Shown piece by piece: positions 42,888 to 52,085 of a DNA stretch of 64,000 nt; positions within the stretch are counted from its first letter, which is position 1; the number at the start of each line of letters is the position of its first letter. The notes under the pieces are model-generated. The model searched no databases and was not told the DNA's origin. It was given only the letters and a program-made list of their open reading frames with translations. Where the stretch lies: contig NZ_RJVP01000002.1 in NCBI RefSeq assembly GCF_003730115.1, positions 248,001 to 312,000 of the forward strand, written 5' to 3'. Both the position numbers and the translations under genes were made by a program. This stretch comes from Pseudomethylobacillus aquaticus. GTDB lineage: Bacteria > Pseudomonadota > Gammaproteobacteria > Burkholderiales > Methylophilaceae.

Positions 42888-43769
42888 ATGCGGTTCCTGG
42901 TTCCGGGCCTACAGGCTCTTGTCGTCATTGGCGGCCTTGTTGCGGGCAGTGCACACGCGGGATTGTTCTCTGATGATGAAGCGCGCGACAAGGTCAACAA
43001 GCTGCAACAGAGTGTGGAAGCCCAGAACCAGGCCAATCAGGCAACATTAAGCAAGCTGGACAAGCGACTCAGCGATATTGAAGCGCTGGTCAAAGGGCAG
43101 GGCATGCTGGAACTGCTCAGCCAGTTGGAACAACTCAAGCAGGAGCTCAGCAAGGTCAAGGGTGATCTGGAAGTCGCCTCCCATGATGTCGATCTGACCC
43201 AGCAACGCCAGCGCGACCTGTATGCCGATACCGATGCGCGCTTACGCAAGCTGGAGGAATCTGGCCAGGCGGCACAATCCGCTGGAGGCTTTGTGGCCGT
43301 GCCAGTGGACGGTCAGCCCGCTGATGCACCCGCAAGCTCAGCACCGCCCACTACGAATACCCCCGTTTCCGCCGAGCGCGCGGATGAACTGAAAGCCTAC
43401 GAAGCGGCACAAGGCCTGGCCAATGCCGGGCGTCATCGTGAAGCGTTCGATGCCTACGACAAATTCCTGCAGACCTATCCATCCAGCCCCTATCGCGCTG
43501 ATGCTTATTACGGGCTTGGTTTCGCGCAGTTCTCCTTGAAGAATTACAAAGCGGCCATTTCTACCCAGCAAAAGTTGCTCGCCCAGTATCCGGATAGTGC
43601 CAAGCTGCCTGATGCCTTGTTCAATATCGCCAACAGTCAGATCCAGCTCGCCGACATCGGGGCTGCCAAGGTCACCTTGCGTGAATTGCTGGCGCGTTAC
43701 CCCAACAGTGAAGTTGCGCCAGCTGCCAAGCGCCGTTTGACTGCACTGGACGCCATCAAAACCCGCTAG
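42888..43769 (+). CDS. cpoB: Tol-Pal cell-division coordinator CpoB (YbgF)
   Basis: CpoB coordinates peptidoglycan synthesis with outer-membrane constriction. The 293-residue periplasmic protein has a signal peptide (ending GSAHA), an N-terminal trimerising coiled coil (DDEARDKVNKLQQSVEAQNQ and the following heptads), a Pro/Ala linker and TPR repeats (FDAYDKFLQTYPSSPYRADAYYGLGFAQFSLKNY and following). It closes the tol-pal cluster; queE follows after 38 bases. Confidence 0.94.
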   Translation: MRFLVPGLQALVVIGGLVAGSAHAGLFSDDEARDKVNKLQQSVEAQNQANQATLSKLDKRLSDIEALVKGQGMLELLSQLEQLKQELSKVKGDLEVASHDVDLTQQRQRDLYADTDARLRKLEESGQAAQSAGGFVAVPVDGQPADAPASSAPPTTNTPVSAERADELKAYEAAQGLANAGRHREAFDAYDKFLQTYPSSPYRADAYYGLGFAQFSLKNYKAAISTQQKLLAQYPDSAKLPDALFNIANSQIQLADIGAAKVTLRELLARYPNSEVAPAAKRRLTALDAIKTR

Positions 43770-43807
43770 CGGATCTGCCGCTGTGCGTAGGCGCGGCGCT
43801 CCTGTTC

Positions 43808-44446
43808 ATGAAACTGCGTATCCACGAAATCTTCCATTCCCTGCAAGGCGAATCGACGCGCGTCGGTTTGCCCACTGTGTTCGTGCGCCTGACCGGTTGC
43901 CCGATGCGCTGTGTCTATTGCGACACGGCGTACGCCTTCAATGGCGGCAGCACCATGCTGCTGGAACAGATCATGGCCGAGGTCGCCAGTCATGGCACAC
44001 GTTTTGTCACGGTGACCGGCGGCGAGCCGCTGGCGCAGAAGCCTTGCCTGACCCTGCTCACGCAGCTGTGCGATGCCGGCTACTCGGTCTCGCTGGAAAC
44101 CGGTGGTGCGGTGTCCACTCAAGATGTAGACCCGCGTGTTTCGGTGATTCTCGATGTTAAAACCCCGGGTTCGGGCGAGTTGGACAACAATGTCTGGGAT
44201 AACCTCACGCGCCTGAAGCCGCAGGATGAAGTCAAGTTCGTGCTGTGTGACCGCAATGACTATGACTGGGCCAGGCAGCTGGTGACCGAGCGGGCGCTGG
44301 ATAAGACGTGTACTGTGCTGTTCTCGCCCGTGTATGGCCAGGTGAACCCCACCCAGCTTGCGGAATGGGTATTGGCTGACCGGTTGCCGGTGCGTATGCA
44401 GTTGCAACTGCACAAGATCTTGTGGGGGGAGACGCCAGGAAAATGA
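43808..44446 (+). CDS. queE: 7-carboxy-7-deazaguanine synthase QueE
   Basis: This is a radical-SAM enzyme that makes the 7-deazaguanine ring in queuosine synthesis. The 212-residue product has the N-terminal [14 protein letters not shown] and the cluster motif [10 protein letters not shown], a radical-SAM CxxxCxxC arrangement, then [11 protein letters not shown] for SAM binding. The end of the gene overlaps queC by four bases. Placement after the Tol-Pal cluster is standard in gamma- and betaproteobacteria. Confidence 0.95.
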   Translation: MKLRIHEIFHSLQGESTRVGLPTVFVRLTGCPMRCVYCDTAYAFNGGSTMLLEQIMAEVASHGTRFVTVTGGEPLAQKPCLTLLTQLCDAGYSVSLETGGAVSTQDVDPRVSVILDVKTPGSGELDNNVWDNLTRLKPQDEVKFVLCDRNDYDWARQLVTERALDKTCTVLFSPVYGQVNPTQLAEWVLADRLPVRMQLQLHKILWGETPGK

Positions 44447-45117
44447 AGCCCGCGGTCGTATTGCTGTCTGGCGGTCTGGATTCTGCCACCGTGCTGGCCA
44501 TCGCACGTAGTCAGGGTTTTGACTGTTATTGCCTGAGCCTGGATTACCATCAACGCCACATCGCCGAGTTGCAGGCCGCCCAGCGTGTGGCGGCGGCGCT
44601 CGGTGCCGCCGCACATCGTACCGCCAGGCTGGATTTGTCCATGTTCGGCGGCTCGGCCCTCACGGACGACCTCATCGATGTGCCGGAATCGCCATCCGAG
44701 GGTATCCCGGTCACCTATGTGCCAGCACGCAATACCATCATGTTGTCGCTGGCCTTGGCCTGGGCCGAAGTGCTGCAGGCGCAGGACATTTTCATCGGCG
44801 TGAACGCGCTGGATTATTCCGGCTATCCGGATTGTCGTGGTGAATATGTCGCGGCGTTCCAGCGCATGGCCAATCTGGCTACCAAAGCGGCCGTGGAAGG
44901 GCACGCCATCACTGTGCATGCGCCACTGATCGATCTGAGCAAGGCGCAGATCATTCAGCGTGGCGTTGCCTTGGGTGTGGACTACGGCATGACGGTGTCC
45001 TGCTATCAGGCCGACGCGCATGGCCGCGCTTGTGGACGCTGCGATTCCTGCCGCTTCCGCAGTGATGGCTTTGCCCAGGCAGGGCTTGCGGACCCTACGC
45101 ATTACCAGCCCGCTTGA
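44443..45117 (+). CDS. queC: 7-cyano-7-deazaguanine synthase QueC
   Basis: This is an ATP-dependent amidation and dehydration enzyme that turns CDG into preQ0. The 224-residue protein has the PP-loop [17 protein letters not shown] and a C-terminal zinc site with [20 protein letters not shown]. The start at 44443 gives the ATGA overlap with queE, and CAGGAAA lies upstream. The pathway continues with genes not in this window (queD, queF, tgt, queA). Confidence 0.95.
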   Translation: MKPAVVLLSGGLDSATVLAIARSQGFDCYCLSLDYHQRHIAELQAAQRVAAALGAAAHRTARLDLSMFGGSALTDDLIDVPESPSEGIPVTYVPARNTIMLSLALAWAEVLQAQDIFIGVNALDYSGYPDCRGEYVAAFQRMANLATKAAVEGHAITVHAPLIDLSKAQIIQRGVALGVDYGMTVSCYQADAHGRACGRCDSCRFRSDGFAQAGLADPTHYQPA

Positions 45118-45133
45118 TGCGGCAATATATGCC

Positions 45134-45163
45134 TTGCCAAAGCATTAAAAAATAACGTAAAAT
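45134..45163 (+). promoter_or_regulatory. promoter of the rpsP-rimM-trmD-rplS operon
   Basis: TTGCCA (45134-45139) and TAAAAT (45158-45163) are 18 bases apart, 37 bases before the rpsP start. No upstream gene reads through an apparent terminator. Confidence 0.6.
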
Positions 45164-45200
45164 CCGCCCCTTTCCGCAGATCTTCAAGAGAAACGTATAT

Positions 45201-45449
45201 ATGGTTATCATTCGACTGGCCCGTGGTGGCTCGAAGAAGGCCCCTTTCTACAGTGTTGTAGTGGCTGACTCCCGCAATCGCCGTGATGGTCGTTTCATCG
45301 AGCGCGTAGGTTTCTACAACCCGCTGGCCAAGGAAGGCCAAGAAGGCCTGCGCCTGGACAGCGTGCGTATCAGCCATTGGAAAAGCCATGGTGCTCAGCT
45401 GTCTGACTCGGTTGCACGCCTGGTCAAACAAGCGGCTAAAGCGGCTTAA
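45201..45449 (+). CDS. rpsP: 30S ribosomal protein bS16
   Basis: This small-subunit protein binds 16S rRNA helices 15 and 17 during assembly. The 82-residue product is of normal length: [36 protein letters not shown] and [21 protein letters not shown]. It is the first gene of the rpsP-rimM-trmD-rplS operon. Confidence 0.97.
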   Translation: MVIIRLARGGSKKAPFYSVVVADSRNRRDGRFIERVGFYNPLAKEGQEGLRLDSVRISHWKSHGAQLSDSVARLVKQAAKAA

Positions 45450-45471
45450 GTAAGTCCGCCCGTTTTCAGTG

Positions 45472-46026
45472 ATGGAGACGGCTGCAAGCCAGATGGTAGT
45501 GATGGGGCGCATCGTCGCCCCATATGGCATTTTTGGGTGGCTGAAAATCCAGCCCGACACCGAAACACTGGATAGTCTGCTCGATTATCCGGATTGGTGG
45601 CTGGGCAAGAACGGACAATGGCAGAAATATGCCGTTGAAACCGCCAAAATGCATGGCAATACGCTGGTGGTCAAGCTGGAAGGTGTGGATGACCGCGATG
45701 CGGCATTCGCCATGAAATCCAGGCAGGTCGCCGTGCCACGCGAGCAGTTGCCAGTGCCGGATGAGAATGAATACTACTGGTCTGACCTGATCGGGCTGGA
45801 CGTGGTCAATCTGCAGCAGGTGCCCTTAGGCAGGGTCATCGATGTGTTCGAAACCGGCGCCAACGATGTGCTGGTAGTCAAGCAGGTGGCGGTCGAGCAG
45901 GCGACGAAGCAGGATGATAAGGAAGCAGAAGCGCGTGAGCGCTTGATCCCCTTCATCGCTCAGGTGGTGCTGGAGGTGGATATCACGGCCAGGACCATGC
46001 AGGTGGATTGGGACGAGACGTTTTGA
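45472..46026 (+). CDS. rimM: ribosome maturation factor RimM
   Basis: RimM helps assemble the 30S head around bS13 and uS19. The 184-residue product has the RimM N-domain ([20 protein letters not shown]) and the PRC-barrel C-domain ([13 protein letters not shown]...[18 protein letters not shown]). A GTG at 45469 could add one residue. There is a family-unusual charged insertion ([13 protein letters not shown]) before the final strand. The last bases overlap trmD. Confidence 0.94.
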   Translation: METAASQMVVMGRIVAPYGIFGWLKIQPDTETLDSLLDYPDWWLGKNGQWQKYAVETAKMHGNTLVVKLEGVDDRDAAFAMKSRQVAVPREQLPVPDENEYYWSDLIGLDVVNLQQVPLGRVIDVFETGANDVLVVKQVAVEQATKQDDKEAEARERLIPFIAQVVLEVDITARTMQVDWDETF

Positions 46027-46802
46027 CCGCTGCCTTGCAGTTCGATGTCATCAGCTTGTTTCCGCAGATGTTCGACGCGCTGAGTCAGTCTGGCATCACG
46101 GCACGGGCGCTGGAAAAAAAGCTGTACGGATTGTCGCTGTGGAATCCGCGTGATTTCACCAGTGATAATTACAAAACGGTCGATGACAGGCCGTACGGTG
46201 GTGGCCCTGGCATGGTGATGCTGGCCGAGCCGCTGGAAAAAGCCATTGCGGCCGCCAAGGCGCGTCAGCAGCAGGCCGGTGTGCCAAAGAGTCTGCTGAT
46301 CCACCTGTCACCGCAAGGCCAGCCGCTCAGTCATGCGCTGGTGATGCAGTTGGTGCAGGCGCCGGGGCTGATCCTGCTGGCCAGCCGCTATGAAGGGGTG
46401 GATGAGCGTTTGCTCGCCAACCAGGTGGAGATGGAAATCTCCATTGGCGATTATGTGCTATCCGGCGGTGAGTTACCCGCCATGGTGTTGATGGATGCGA
46501 TTGTGCGACAGCTGCCGGGTGCGCTCGGTGATGCCGATTCTGCCAGCGAGGATTCGTTTGTGGATGGCTTGCTGGACTGCCCGCATTACACAAGGCCAGA
46601 AGAATACCAAGGCGTGAAAGTACCTGCCGTGTTGTTGTCCGGCAATCACGCCAAGATCAAGCAATGGCGCCTTAAAATGTCATTGCAGCGAACCCGGGAC
46701 AGGCGCCCGGATTTATTGGCCGCAAGGTCGTTGACGAAAGAAGAATCTCGGCTGCTGGCTGAGCTTGACCATGAGCAGGTGGATGGCAAGCGCAAGCTGT
46801 AG
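46023..46802 (+). CDS. trmD: tRNA (guanine-N1-)-methyltransferase TrmD
   Basis: This SPOUT-class enzyme makes m1G37 in tRNAs reading CNN codons. The 259-residue product has [20 protein letters not shown], the knot region [14 protein letters not shown] and [21 protein letters not shown], and the C-terminal [14 protein letters not shown]. The start is uncertain: no ATG lies near the expected N-terminus. A TTG at 46023 overlapping the rimM stop is chosen; TTG codons at 46008 and 46035 are alternatives. Confidence 0.93.
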   Translation: MTAALQFDVISLFPQMFDALSQSGITARALEKKLYGLSLWNPRDFTSDNYKTVDDRPYGGGPGMVMLAEPLEKAIAAAKARQQQAGVPKSLLIHLSPQGQPLSHALVMQLVQAPGLILLASRYEGVDERLLANQVEMEISIGDYVLSGGELPAMVLMDAIVRQLPGALGDADSASEDSFVDGLLDCPHYTRPEEYQGVKVPAVLLSGNHAKIKQWRLKMSLQRTRDRRPDLLAARSLTKEESRLLAELDHEQVDGKRKL

Positions 46803-46838
46803 CAGGAACAGGAATCTTCACAATTAAAAGGAACTGAA

Positions 46839-47234
46839 ATGGCAGACATCATCAAGATGCTGGAGCAGGAAGAAATCGCCCGCCTCGGCAAAAGCATTCC
46901 CGACTTCGCCCCAGGCGACACCATAGTGGTTGGTGTGAACGTGGTTGAAGGTACCCGCAAGCGCGTACAGGCTTACGAAGGCGTTGTGATCGCCAAGCGT
47001 AACCGTGGTTTGAACTCCTCGTTCATCGTGCGCAAGATCTCGTCCGGTGAAGGCGTGGAGCGTACGTTCCAGACCTACTCCCCACTGATCGCTTCCATCG
47101 AAGTGAAGCGCCGTGGTGACGTACGTCGCAGCAAGCTGTACTACCTGCGTGAGCGTTCCGGCAAGTCCGCACGTATCAAGGAAAAGCTGCAGATCCGTGA
47201 CAAGGAAGTGGCAGCACCAAGCACTGCAGACTAA
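46839..47234 (+). CDS. rplS: 50S ribosomal protein bL19
   Basis: This large-subunit protein sits at the subunit interface. The 131-residue product has [43 protein letters not shown] and the conserved basic [36 protein letters not shown] precedes the ATG. The operon ends at the strong terminator 49 bases later. Confidence 0.97.
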   Translation: MADIIKMLEQEEIARLGKSIPDFAPGDTIVVGVNVVEGTRKRVQAYEGVVIAKRNRGLNSSFIVRKISSGEGVERTFQTYSPLIASIEVKRRGDVRRSKLYYLRERSGKSARIKEKLQIRDKEVAAPSTAD

Positions 47235-47282
47235 GAGCGCTGCAGAACAAGCACGCAGCAGCACACGCTGCTTGTTGCATTG

Positions 47283-47309
47283 AAAAGCCCCGCATTGCGG
47301 GGCTTTTTT
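47283..47309 (+). terminator. terminator of the rpsP operon
   Basis: An 11-bp stem (AAAAGCCCCGC with GCGGGGCTTTT) on an ATT loop ends in a six-T run. It lies 49 bases after rplS. Confidence 0.95.
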
Positions 47310-47341
47310 ATTTGTGCTGTATTTTTGCGCTACCATGACGC

Positions 47342-47824
47342 ATGAGCTTAGTCTTTGACGCTATCCTGCCAGCGCCGTTCGGCGCCATCGGCATACGTAC
47401 TCAGGATGATTACCTGCTGGGCCTGAGCTTGTTGCCAGAAGTGCCTGCGTCAACAGAGGCGCAGGTCGCCGCGACGCCCTTCGTGCACAGTGTCATCCAT
47501 CAGCTGCAGGCCTATCTGAACGATCCGCATGCCGGGCTGGATATCCCCATCGCCATCACCGGAACACCATTCCAGCGCCGGGTCTGGCGTGCCATTGCCA
47601 GTATCCCCAGCGGCGAAACACGCAGCTATGGCGAGCTGGCCGAGATGGTGGGTTCTGGCCCACGTGCCGTGGCCAATGCCTGTGGTGCCAATCAGGTGCC
47701 CTTAGTGATCCCCTGTCACCGCATCGTGGCGCGTCATGGCCTGGGTGGTTTCATGCAGGGAGATCCACGCGGTCTGCTTATCAAGCAATGGCTGCTGCAG
47801 CACGAACAGCTGGCATCAGCCTAG
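47342..47824 (+). CDS. ogt: methylated-DNA-protein cysteine methyltransferase Ogt
   Basis: This is a suicide repair protein that moves alkyl groups from O6-alkylguanine onto its cysteine. The 160-residue product has FQRRVWRAIASIPSGETRSYGELA, NACGANQVPLVIPCHRIVARHG with the acceptor Cys in PCHRI, and GGFMQGDPRG. No Ada transcription-factor domain is fused, so it is the constitutive Ogt type. xerD follows 39 bases later. Confidence 0.94.
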   Translation: MSLVFDAILPAPFGAIGIRTQDDYLLGLSLLPEVPASTEAQVAATPFVHSVIHQLQAYLNDPHAGLDIPIAITGTPFQRRVWRAIASIPSGETRSYGELAEMVGSGPRAVANACGANQVPLVIPCHRIVARHGLGGFMQGDPRGLLIKQWLLQHEQLASA

Positions 47825-47863
47825 GCCGCGCTGTCATGTACCTGTTCCGGTTCGAGCGTCATC

Positions 47864-48772
47864 ATGCCTGAAGCCACGCCAGACGCGAGTAGCGCGCTGC
47901 TGGACAGTTTCATCGATCACCTGTGGCTGGAAGATGGCCTGGCCAAGAACACGCTGGAAAGCTACCGCCTTGATCTGCTGCAGTTCGCCACTTGGCTGGA
48001 GCAGGAATTACATAAATCATTGACGGACGCGGATGCTGCCGATCTGCAGCATTATCTGGCGGTGCGCTTCCCCAATAGCAAACCGCGCACCATGGGGCGA
48101 TTGATCGCCAGTCTGCGCCGCTTCTACCGCTATGCGCTGCGTGAGCAATTGGTGACGAATGACCCGACCGCGCAGCTGGATTCGCCCAAGCTGCCGCGTT
48201 CCTTGCCAAAAAGCTTGAATGAGGACGAGGTGCTGGCCTTGATCAATGCGCCCGATACCACACAGCCGCTCGGCATGCGTGATCGCGCCATGCTGGAGCT
48301 GCTGTATGCCTGTGGCTTGCGTGTATCCGAGTTGGTGGGCATACGCATGGCGGAGCTTAGTTTGCAGGAGGGTGTTATCCGCGTGACCGGCAAGGGCAGC
48401 AAGACGCGCCTGGTGCCCATGGGCGAGGAGGCGGTGAGCTGGCTGGCACGTTACCTGCGCGAAGCGCGTGCCGACATCCTACAGCAGCGTCTGAGTGATG
48501 CGGTGTTCGTGACCCAGCGTGCAGAAGCGATGACGCGCCAGGGCTTCTGGTTCCTGATCAAGCGCTATGCCCTGCTGGCCGGCATCAACCGGCCGATCTC
48601 ACCGCATGTGCTGCGCCATGCCTTTGCCACCCATCTGCTCAACAATGGTGCGGACCTGCGCGTGGTGCAGATGCTGCTCGGACATTCGGATATCTCGACC
48701 ACGCAGATTTATACTCATGTGGCGCGCGAGCGCCTGAAGCAGCTGCACAGCCTGCATCATCCGCGTGGCTGA
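47864..48772 (+). CDS. xerD: tyrosine recombinase XerD
   Basis: XerD works with XerC at dif sites to resolve chromosome dimers. The 302-residue protein has the SAM-like N-domain (FIDHLWLEDGLAKNTLESYR) and the catalytic domain with R in YACGLRVSELVG, K in VTGKGSKTRLVPM, HxxR in ISPHVLRHAFATHLL, H in MLLGHSDISTTQIYTH and the nucleophile Tyr in QIYTHV. The C-terminal tail fits XerD. No phage or integron context is present. Confidence 0.94.
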   Translation: MPEATPDASSALLDSFIDHLWLEDGLAKNTLESYRLDLLQFATWLEQELHKSLTDADAADLQHYLAVRFPNSKPRTMGRLIASLRRFYRYALREQLVTNDPTAQLDSPKLPRSLPKSLNEDEVLALINAPDTTQPLGMRDRAMLELLYACGLRVSELVGIRMAELSLQEGVIRVTGKGSKTRLVPMGEEAVSWLARYLREARADILQQRLSDAVFVTQRAEAMTRQGFWFLIKRYALLAGINRPISPHVLRHAFATHLLNNGADLRVVQMLLGHSDISTTQIYTHVARERLKQLHSLHHPRG

Positions 48773-48824
48773 TGGCCTTTCCATGAGCGGGTGAATGGGT
48801 GCCTCAGGCTAGACGCCACTGGTG

Positions 48825-49187
48825 TTACGCGCTCGCTTGCCGTTCTATGCTGACACCCAGCGCTTTGAGCCCCGGCAGTATGCCTGGCTTGGCTACCTTG
48901 ATCTTGACCCAGGGCGCCCCGAACTCCTTGAGGATAAGCTGACACACATGCTCAGCCAGTGCTTCGACCAGTTTGAAGCTGTGTTGCTGCAGTGTGTCGC
49001 GAATGCGTGACACTACCTGGCCGTAATCGATGGTGTCTTCGATGGCGTCACTCTGGCAGGACAGGCTGTGCGGCATGGCGATCTCGATATCCAGCACGAT
49101 GGTTTGTGCGGTCATGCGCTCCCAATCCGGTACGCCCAGCCGGGTCTGTACTTTGACTTCGCTCAAAAAGATGCTGTCCATATCCAT
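48825..49187 (-). CDS. folB: dihydroneopterin aldolase FolB
   Basis: FolB cleaves 7,8-dihydroneopterin to 6-hydroxymethyl-dihydropterin and glycolaldehyde in folate synthesis. The 120-residue product has [36 protein letters not shown], the catalytic-Glu helix [15 protein letters not shown] and the Lys in [11 protein letters not shown]. The start at 49187 (MDMDSIF) is chosen; a longer frame to 49253 runs into the repeat region. It is divergent from plsY. Confidence 0.9.
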   Translation of the reverse strand: MDMDSIFLSEVKVQTRLGVPDWERMTAQTIVLDIEIAMPHSLSCQSDAIEDTIDYGQVVSRIRDTLQQHSFKLVEALAEHVCQLILKEFGAPWVKIKVAKPGILPGLKALGVSIERQASA

Positions 49188-49204
49188 GCTCCGCTGTATG
49201 CACT

Positions 49205-49259
49205 GATTCCCGCGCAGGCGGGAATCCAGTATATTCAAGTCTGCTATATTCAAGTCTGC
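49205..49259. repeat. REP-like hairpin and 15-bp tandem duplication
   Basis: GATTCCCGC-GCAG-GCGGGAATC (49205-49226) is a perfect 9-bp hairpin of the type common in extragenic repeats. It is followed by two exact copies of TATATTCAAGTCTGC (49230-49244, 49245-49259). Next comes TGGATTCCGGGTCAAGCCCG, another widespread extragenic motif. Confidence 0.8.
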
Positions 49260-49316
49260 TTGGATTCCGGGTCAAGCCCGCAATCACGCACTATGCCATT
49301 TCAAGAGATATACAAC

Positions 49317-49934
49317 ATGAACGAGCTGGGATTTTTTTCGGTAACACTGGTGCCTGTGATCTGGATCGTGGCAGCGTATCTGCTGGGGTCCATCAGTTTC
49401 GGCATCCTGGTCAGCAAGTTGTTCGGCCTGCCCGATCCGCGTACCGTGGGTTCCGGTAATCCCGGTGCCACCAATGTACTGCGTAGCGGCAAGAAGTCTG
49501 CGGCGTTGATCACCCTGCTGGGTGACGCGTTCAAGGGCTGGTTCCCGGTGTGGCTGGCCTTACAGTCCGGCATGCTGATGTGGGTGGTGAGTGGCGTGGC
49601 GCTGGCGGTCTTCATCGGCCATCTGTACCCGCTCTACCATGGCTTCAAGGGCGGCAAGGGTGTGGCGACAGCCTTGGGTGTGCTGCTGGCCCTGTCCGGC
49701 TGGCTGGGCCTGGCCGTGTTGCTGACCTGGTTGCTGGTGTTTGCGGTGAGCCGCTATTCTTCACTGGCGGCGTTGGCAGCGGCAGCGCTGGCACCGGTCT
49801 ATGCCTATGCGCTGCTGCCTTACCGTGATTATGTGTTCACCACCGTGGTGCTGGCCTTGTTCCTGATCTGGCGACATCGCAGCAACATCAAGAAACTGTT
49901 GGACGGTACCGAATCCGGCTTCGGCAAGAAGTGA
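49317..49934 (+). CDS. plsY: glycerol-3-phosphate acyltransferase PlsY
   Basis: PlsY transfers acyl groups from acyl-phosphate to glycerol-3-phosphate in phospholipid synthesis. The 205-residue membrane protein has motif 1 in [20 protein letters not shown] and motif 2 in [20 protein letters not shown], and about seven helices. The start at 49317 is preceded by AAGAGA; the frame is open upstream to 49068 but that part is the folB antisense region. tsaD is convergent. Confidence 0.95.
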   Translation: MNELGFFSVTLVPVIWIVAAYLLGSISFGILVSKLFGLPDPRTVGSGNPGATNVLRSGKKSAALITLLGDAFKGWFPVWLALQSGMLMWVVSGVALAVFIGHLYPLYHGFKGGKGVATALGVLLALSGWLGLAVLLTWLLVFAVSRYSSLAALAAAALAPVYAYALLPYRDYVFTTVVLALFLIWRHRSNIKKLLDGTESGFGKK

Positions 49935-49981
49935 TCCCGGGCAATAATCCCGGGCAATCGTCCGCCCGGACCATCACCCCT

Positions 49982-51079
49982 TCAGGGCGTTTGCAGCTCT
50001 GCCAGATCCCAGCGTGGCCTCACCGTGAACGTGCCGGATAGATGCGAGGCTTCGGCTTTCAGTGCCTTGAGGCGCATGGCGCCCGCGAATGCGATCATGG
50101 CCCCATTGTCGGTGCAGAATTCAAGACGCGGGTAGTTCACACTGCAGCCGCGCTTCGATGTGACCTGATTCAGACGTTCCCGCAAGCGCGTGTTGGCGCC
50201 TACGCCGCCAGAGACAATCAGGCGACTCAGACCTGTTTTGCGTAGGGCATCCATGCATTTTTGGCTGAGCAGCTCGGTAACGGCTTCCTGGAATTCATAG
50301 GCGATATCAGCCTTGGTCTGCTCGTCCAGCGCCATGGGCTCGACGATGCCGTCTTGCCCGCTGTTCATATTTGCATGATCGAGCTGGGCTCGGGCCGATC
50401 GCAACTGTTCATTGACCAGCGTCAGCACGGCCGTCTTGAGGCCGCTGAAGCTGAAATTGAGGTCGCCGCTGTGCAGTAAAGGGCGTGGCAGTTTGAAGCG
50501 CCCGGGCACGCCTTTGGCGGCGATCTTCGCCACCGCCGGGCCGCCGGGGTAGCCCAGGCCTAGCAGCTTGGCAGTCTTGTCGAAGGCTTCACCGGCCGCG
50601 TCATCCAGCGTGTCGCCCAGCAGTTCATAGTCACCGATCGCGGAAACACGCATCAGTTGGGAATGGCCGCCCGATACCAGCAGCGCCACGAATGGGAACG
50701 CCGGTGGATTCTGTTCCAGCAGTGGTGCCAGCAGGTGGCCTTCCAGATGGTGCACGCCCAGCGCGGGTACGCCCAGCGCGAATGACAGCGAGGCCGCCAC
50801 GCTGGTGCCGACCAGCAGCGCGCCAGACAAGCCTGGACCCTGTGTATAGGCGATGCCTTCGATGTCCTGTAAAGTGCGCCCTGCCTGTGTCAGCACGTGC
50901 TGGGTAAGTGGCAGCACGCGGCGGATGTGGTCACGTGAGGCCAGCTCCGGTACTACGCCACCATAATCGGCATGCATCTCCACTTGCGAGTGCAAGGCGT
51001 GCGCAAGCAAGCCCTGTTCGGTGTCATAAAGTGCGATGCCAGTTTCATCGCAAGAGGATTCAATACCCAGGACTAGCAT
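49982..51079 (-). CDS. tsaD: tRNA threonylcarbamoyladenosine transferase TsaD
   Basis: TsaD completes t6A37 synthesis on ANN-decoding tRNAs with TsaB, TsaC and TsaE. The 365-residue product has [16 protein letters not shown], the metal-binding [16 protein letters not shown] (HxxxH), [11 protein letters not shown] and [16 protein letters not shown]. It is about 28 residues longer than the E. coli protein because of an insertion near [19 protein letters not shown]. It is divergent from rpsU, as in many proteobacteria. Confidence 0.95.
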   Translation of the reverse strand: MLVLGIESSCDETGIALYDTEQGLLAHALHSQVEMHADYGGVVPELASRDHIRRVLPLTQHVLTQAGRTLQDIEGIAYTQGPGLSGALLVGTSVAASLSFALGVPALGVHHLEGHLLAPLLEQNPPAFPFVALLVSGGHSQLMRVSAIGDYELLGDTLDDAAGEAFDKTAKLLGLGYPGGPAVAKIAAKGVPGRFKLPRPLLHSGDLNFSFSGLKTAVLTLVNEQLRSARAQLDHANMNSGQDGIVEPMALDEQTKADIAYEFQEAVTELLSQKCMDALRKTGLSRLIVSGGVGANTRLRERLNQVTSKRGCSVNYPRLEFCTDNGAMIAFAGAMRLKALKAEASHLSGTFTVRPRWDLAELQTP

Positions 51080-51098
51080 AAATGATGTCGATAAAAGA

Positions 51099-51127
51099 TT
51101 GATAAATCAGAGATTGGCCGCTAGAAT
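51099..51127 (+). promoter_or_regulatory. promoter of the macromolecular-synthesis operon
   Basis: TTGATA (51099-51104) and TAGAAT (51122-51127) are 17 bases apart, 40 bases before rpsU. It should drive rpsU-yqeY and, by read-through, dnaG-rpoD. Confidence 0.7.
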
Positions 51128-51166
51128 ATCAGACTTTTTCGCCCTAACCCAAGGAACCGACCCCGA

Positions 51167-51379
51167 ATGTCTACTGTACGTGTCAAGGAAAACGAGCCAT
51201 TTGACGTAGCGCTGCGCCGCTTCAAGCGCATGATCGAGAAGACCGGTCTGCTGACCGACCTGCGCGCGCGCGAATTCTACGAGAAGCCAACCTGGGAACG
51301 TAAGCGCAAGGCTGCTGCTGCAGTCAAGCGTCATTACCGTCGTATCCGCAGCCAAACGCTGCCAGCCAAGCTGTACTAA
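51167..51379 (+). CDS. rpsU: 30S ribosomal protein bS21
   Basis: This is a small basic protein near the anti-Shine-Dalgarno region of the 30S subunit. The 70-residue product is canonical: [40 protein letters not shown] and [19 protein letters not shown]. It opens the rpsU-yqeY-dnaG-rpoD operon; yqeY starts 14 bases later. Confidence 0.97.
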   Translation: MSTVRVKENEPFDVALRRFKRMIEKTGLLTDLRAREFYEKPTWERKRKAAAAVKRHYRRIRSQTLPAKLY

Positions 51380-51393
51380 TCGGCGATCCGTTC

Positions 51394-51840
51394 ATGTCTT
51401 TGAAAGTCCGTATCAGCGAGGACATGAAGTCCGCCATGCGTGCCAAGGATAGTGCACGTCTGGGAGCCATCCGTCTGTTGCAGGCTGCCATCAAGCAGCG
51501 TGAAGTGGACGAGCGTATCGAGCTTGATGACCAGCAAGTCATCGAAGCCATCGAGAAGATGCTCAAGCAGCGTCGTGATTCGATCTCCCAGTACGAAGCC
51601 GCCAACCGCCACGACTTGGCCGACGTCGAGAAGTTTGAAGTAAGCGTGTTGCATGAATATCTGCCGCAAGCACTGACCGAAGAAGAATTGGGTTCCATCC
51701 TGTCGCAGGTGGTCGCTGACACCGGCGCGGCGGGAATCAAGGATATGGGCAAGGTCATGGCAGCGCTCAAGCCACTGGTGGTTGGGCGTGCAGATATGGG
51801 CAAGATCTCTGGCTTGATCAAGCAGCGACTGAGTGCTTAA
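51394..51840 (+). CDS. yqeY: GatB/YqeY family protein
   Basis: This 148-residue soluble helical protein carries the YqeY domain: LGAIRLLQAAIKQREVDERIEL, VIEAIEKMLKQRRDSISQYEAANR and DMGKVMAALKPLVVGRADMGKISGLI. It resembles the tail domain of the amidotransferase subunit GatB, which contacts tRNA, so an RNA-binding role is likely; the actual function is unknown. Its position between rpsU and dnaG is conserved in many bacteria. Confidence 0.93.
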   Translation: MSLKVRISEDMKSAMRAKDSARLGAIRLLQAAIKQREVDERIELDDQQVIEAIEKMLKQRRDSISQYEAANRHDLADVEKFEVSVLHEYLPQALTEEELGSILSQVVADTGAAGIKDMGKVMAALKPLVVGRADMGKISGLIKQRLSA

Positions 51841-51868
51841 GCGGAAACCAGCAGCCAACGCAGCAAAC

Positions 51869-51890
51869 AAGGAGCCTGAGGCTCCTTTTT
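51869..51890 (+). terminator. terminator between yqeY and dnaG
   Basis: An AAGGAGCC/GGCTCCTT stem on a TGA loop is followed by TTTTTGTTTTTT. An attenuating terminator between rpsU and dnaG is also known in the E. coli operon, where it keeps primase levels low. Confidence 0.88.
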
Positions 51891-51933
51891 GTTTTTTGGG
51901 CTATCATCTTGTGTACAAGGAGGCCTTGCATCA

Positions 51934-52083
51934 GTGAGCAAGCTGGATGAACGGCAAAACGCGTGCAGCGCAGCCATCATGACCCCAAGGATGACGCCAA
52001 GCCGGACATCGGCGATGACGTCAGGCTTTGCAGCGCCGCGCAAGGTAGTCCTTCGTCCATATCGCCGCTTGGTCTGGGCTTGA
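51934..52083 (+). CDS. possible upstream ORF ending two bases before dnaG, 49 codons
   Basis: A GTG at 51934 with AAGGAGG ten bases upstream (51917-51923) opens a frame encoding MSKLDERQNACSAA and ending in a basic tail (KVVLRPYRRLVWA). Its TGA at 52081-52083 lies two bases before the dnaG ATG, so ribosomes finishing it could reinitiate on dnaG, which has no clear ribosome site of its own. Peptide quality does not show selection, and the spacing is slightly long, so it may be chance. Confidence 0.35.
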   Translation: MSKLDERQNACSAAIMTPRMTPSRTSAMTSGFAAPRKVVLRPYRRLVWA

Positions 52084-52085
52084 CT

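Noticed and set aside
43770-43807. preQ1 riboswitch upstream of queE
   Set aside because: The gap is only 38 bases and lies within a likely operon; no pseudoknot-like pattern.
47864-48772. Phage or integron integrase
   Set aside because: Sequence, length and the housekeeping context fit chromosomal XerD.
51963-52085. 41-codon N-terminal extension of DnaG
   Set aside because: DnaG begins MIPEAFIQELV in known homologues; the upstream part has no primase-like sequence.
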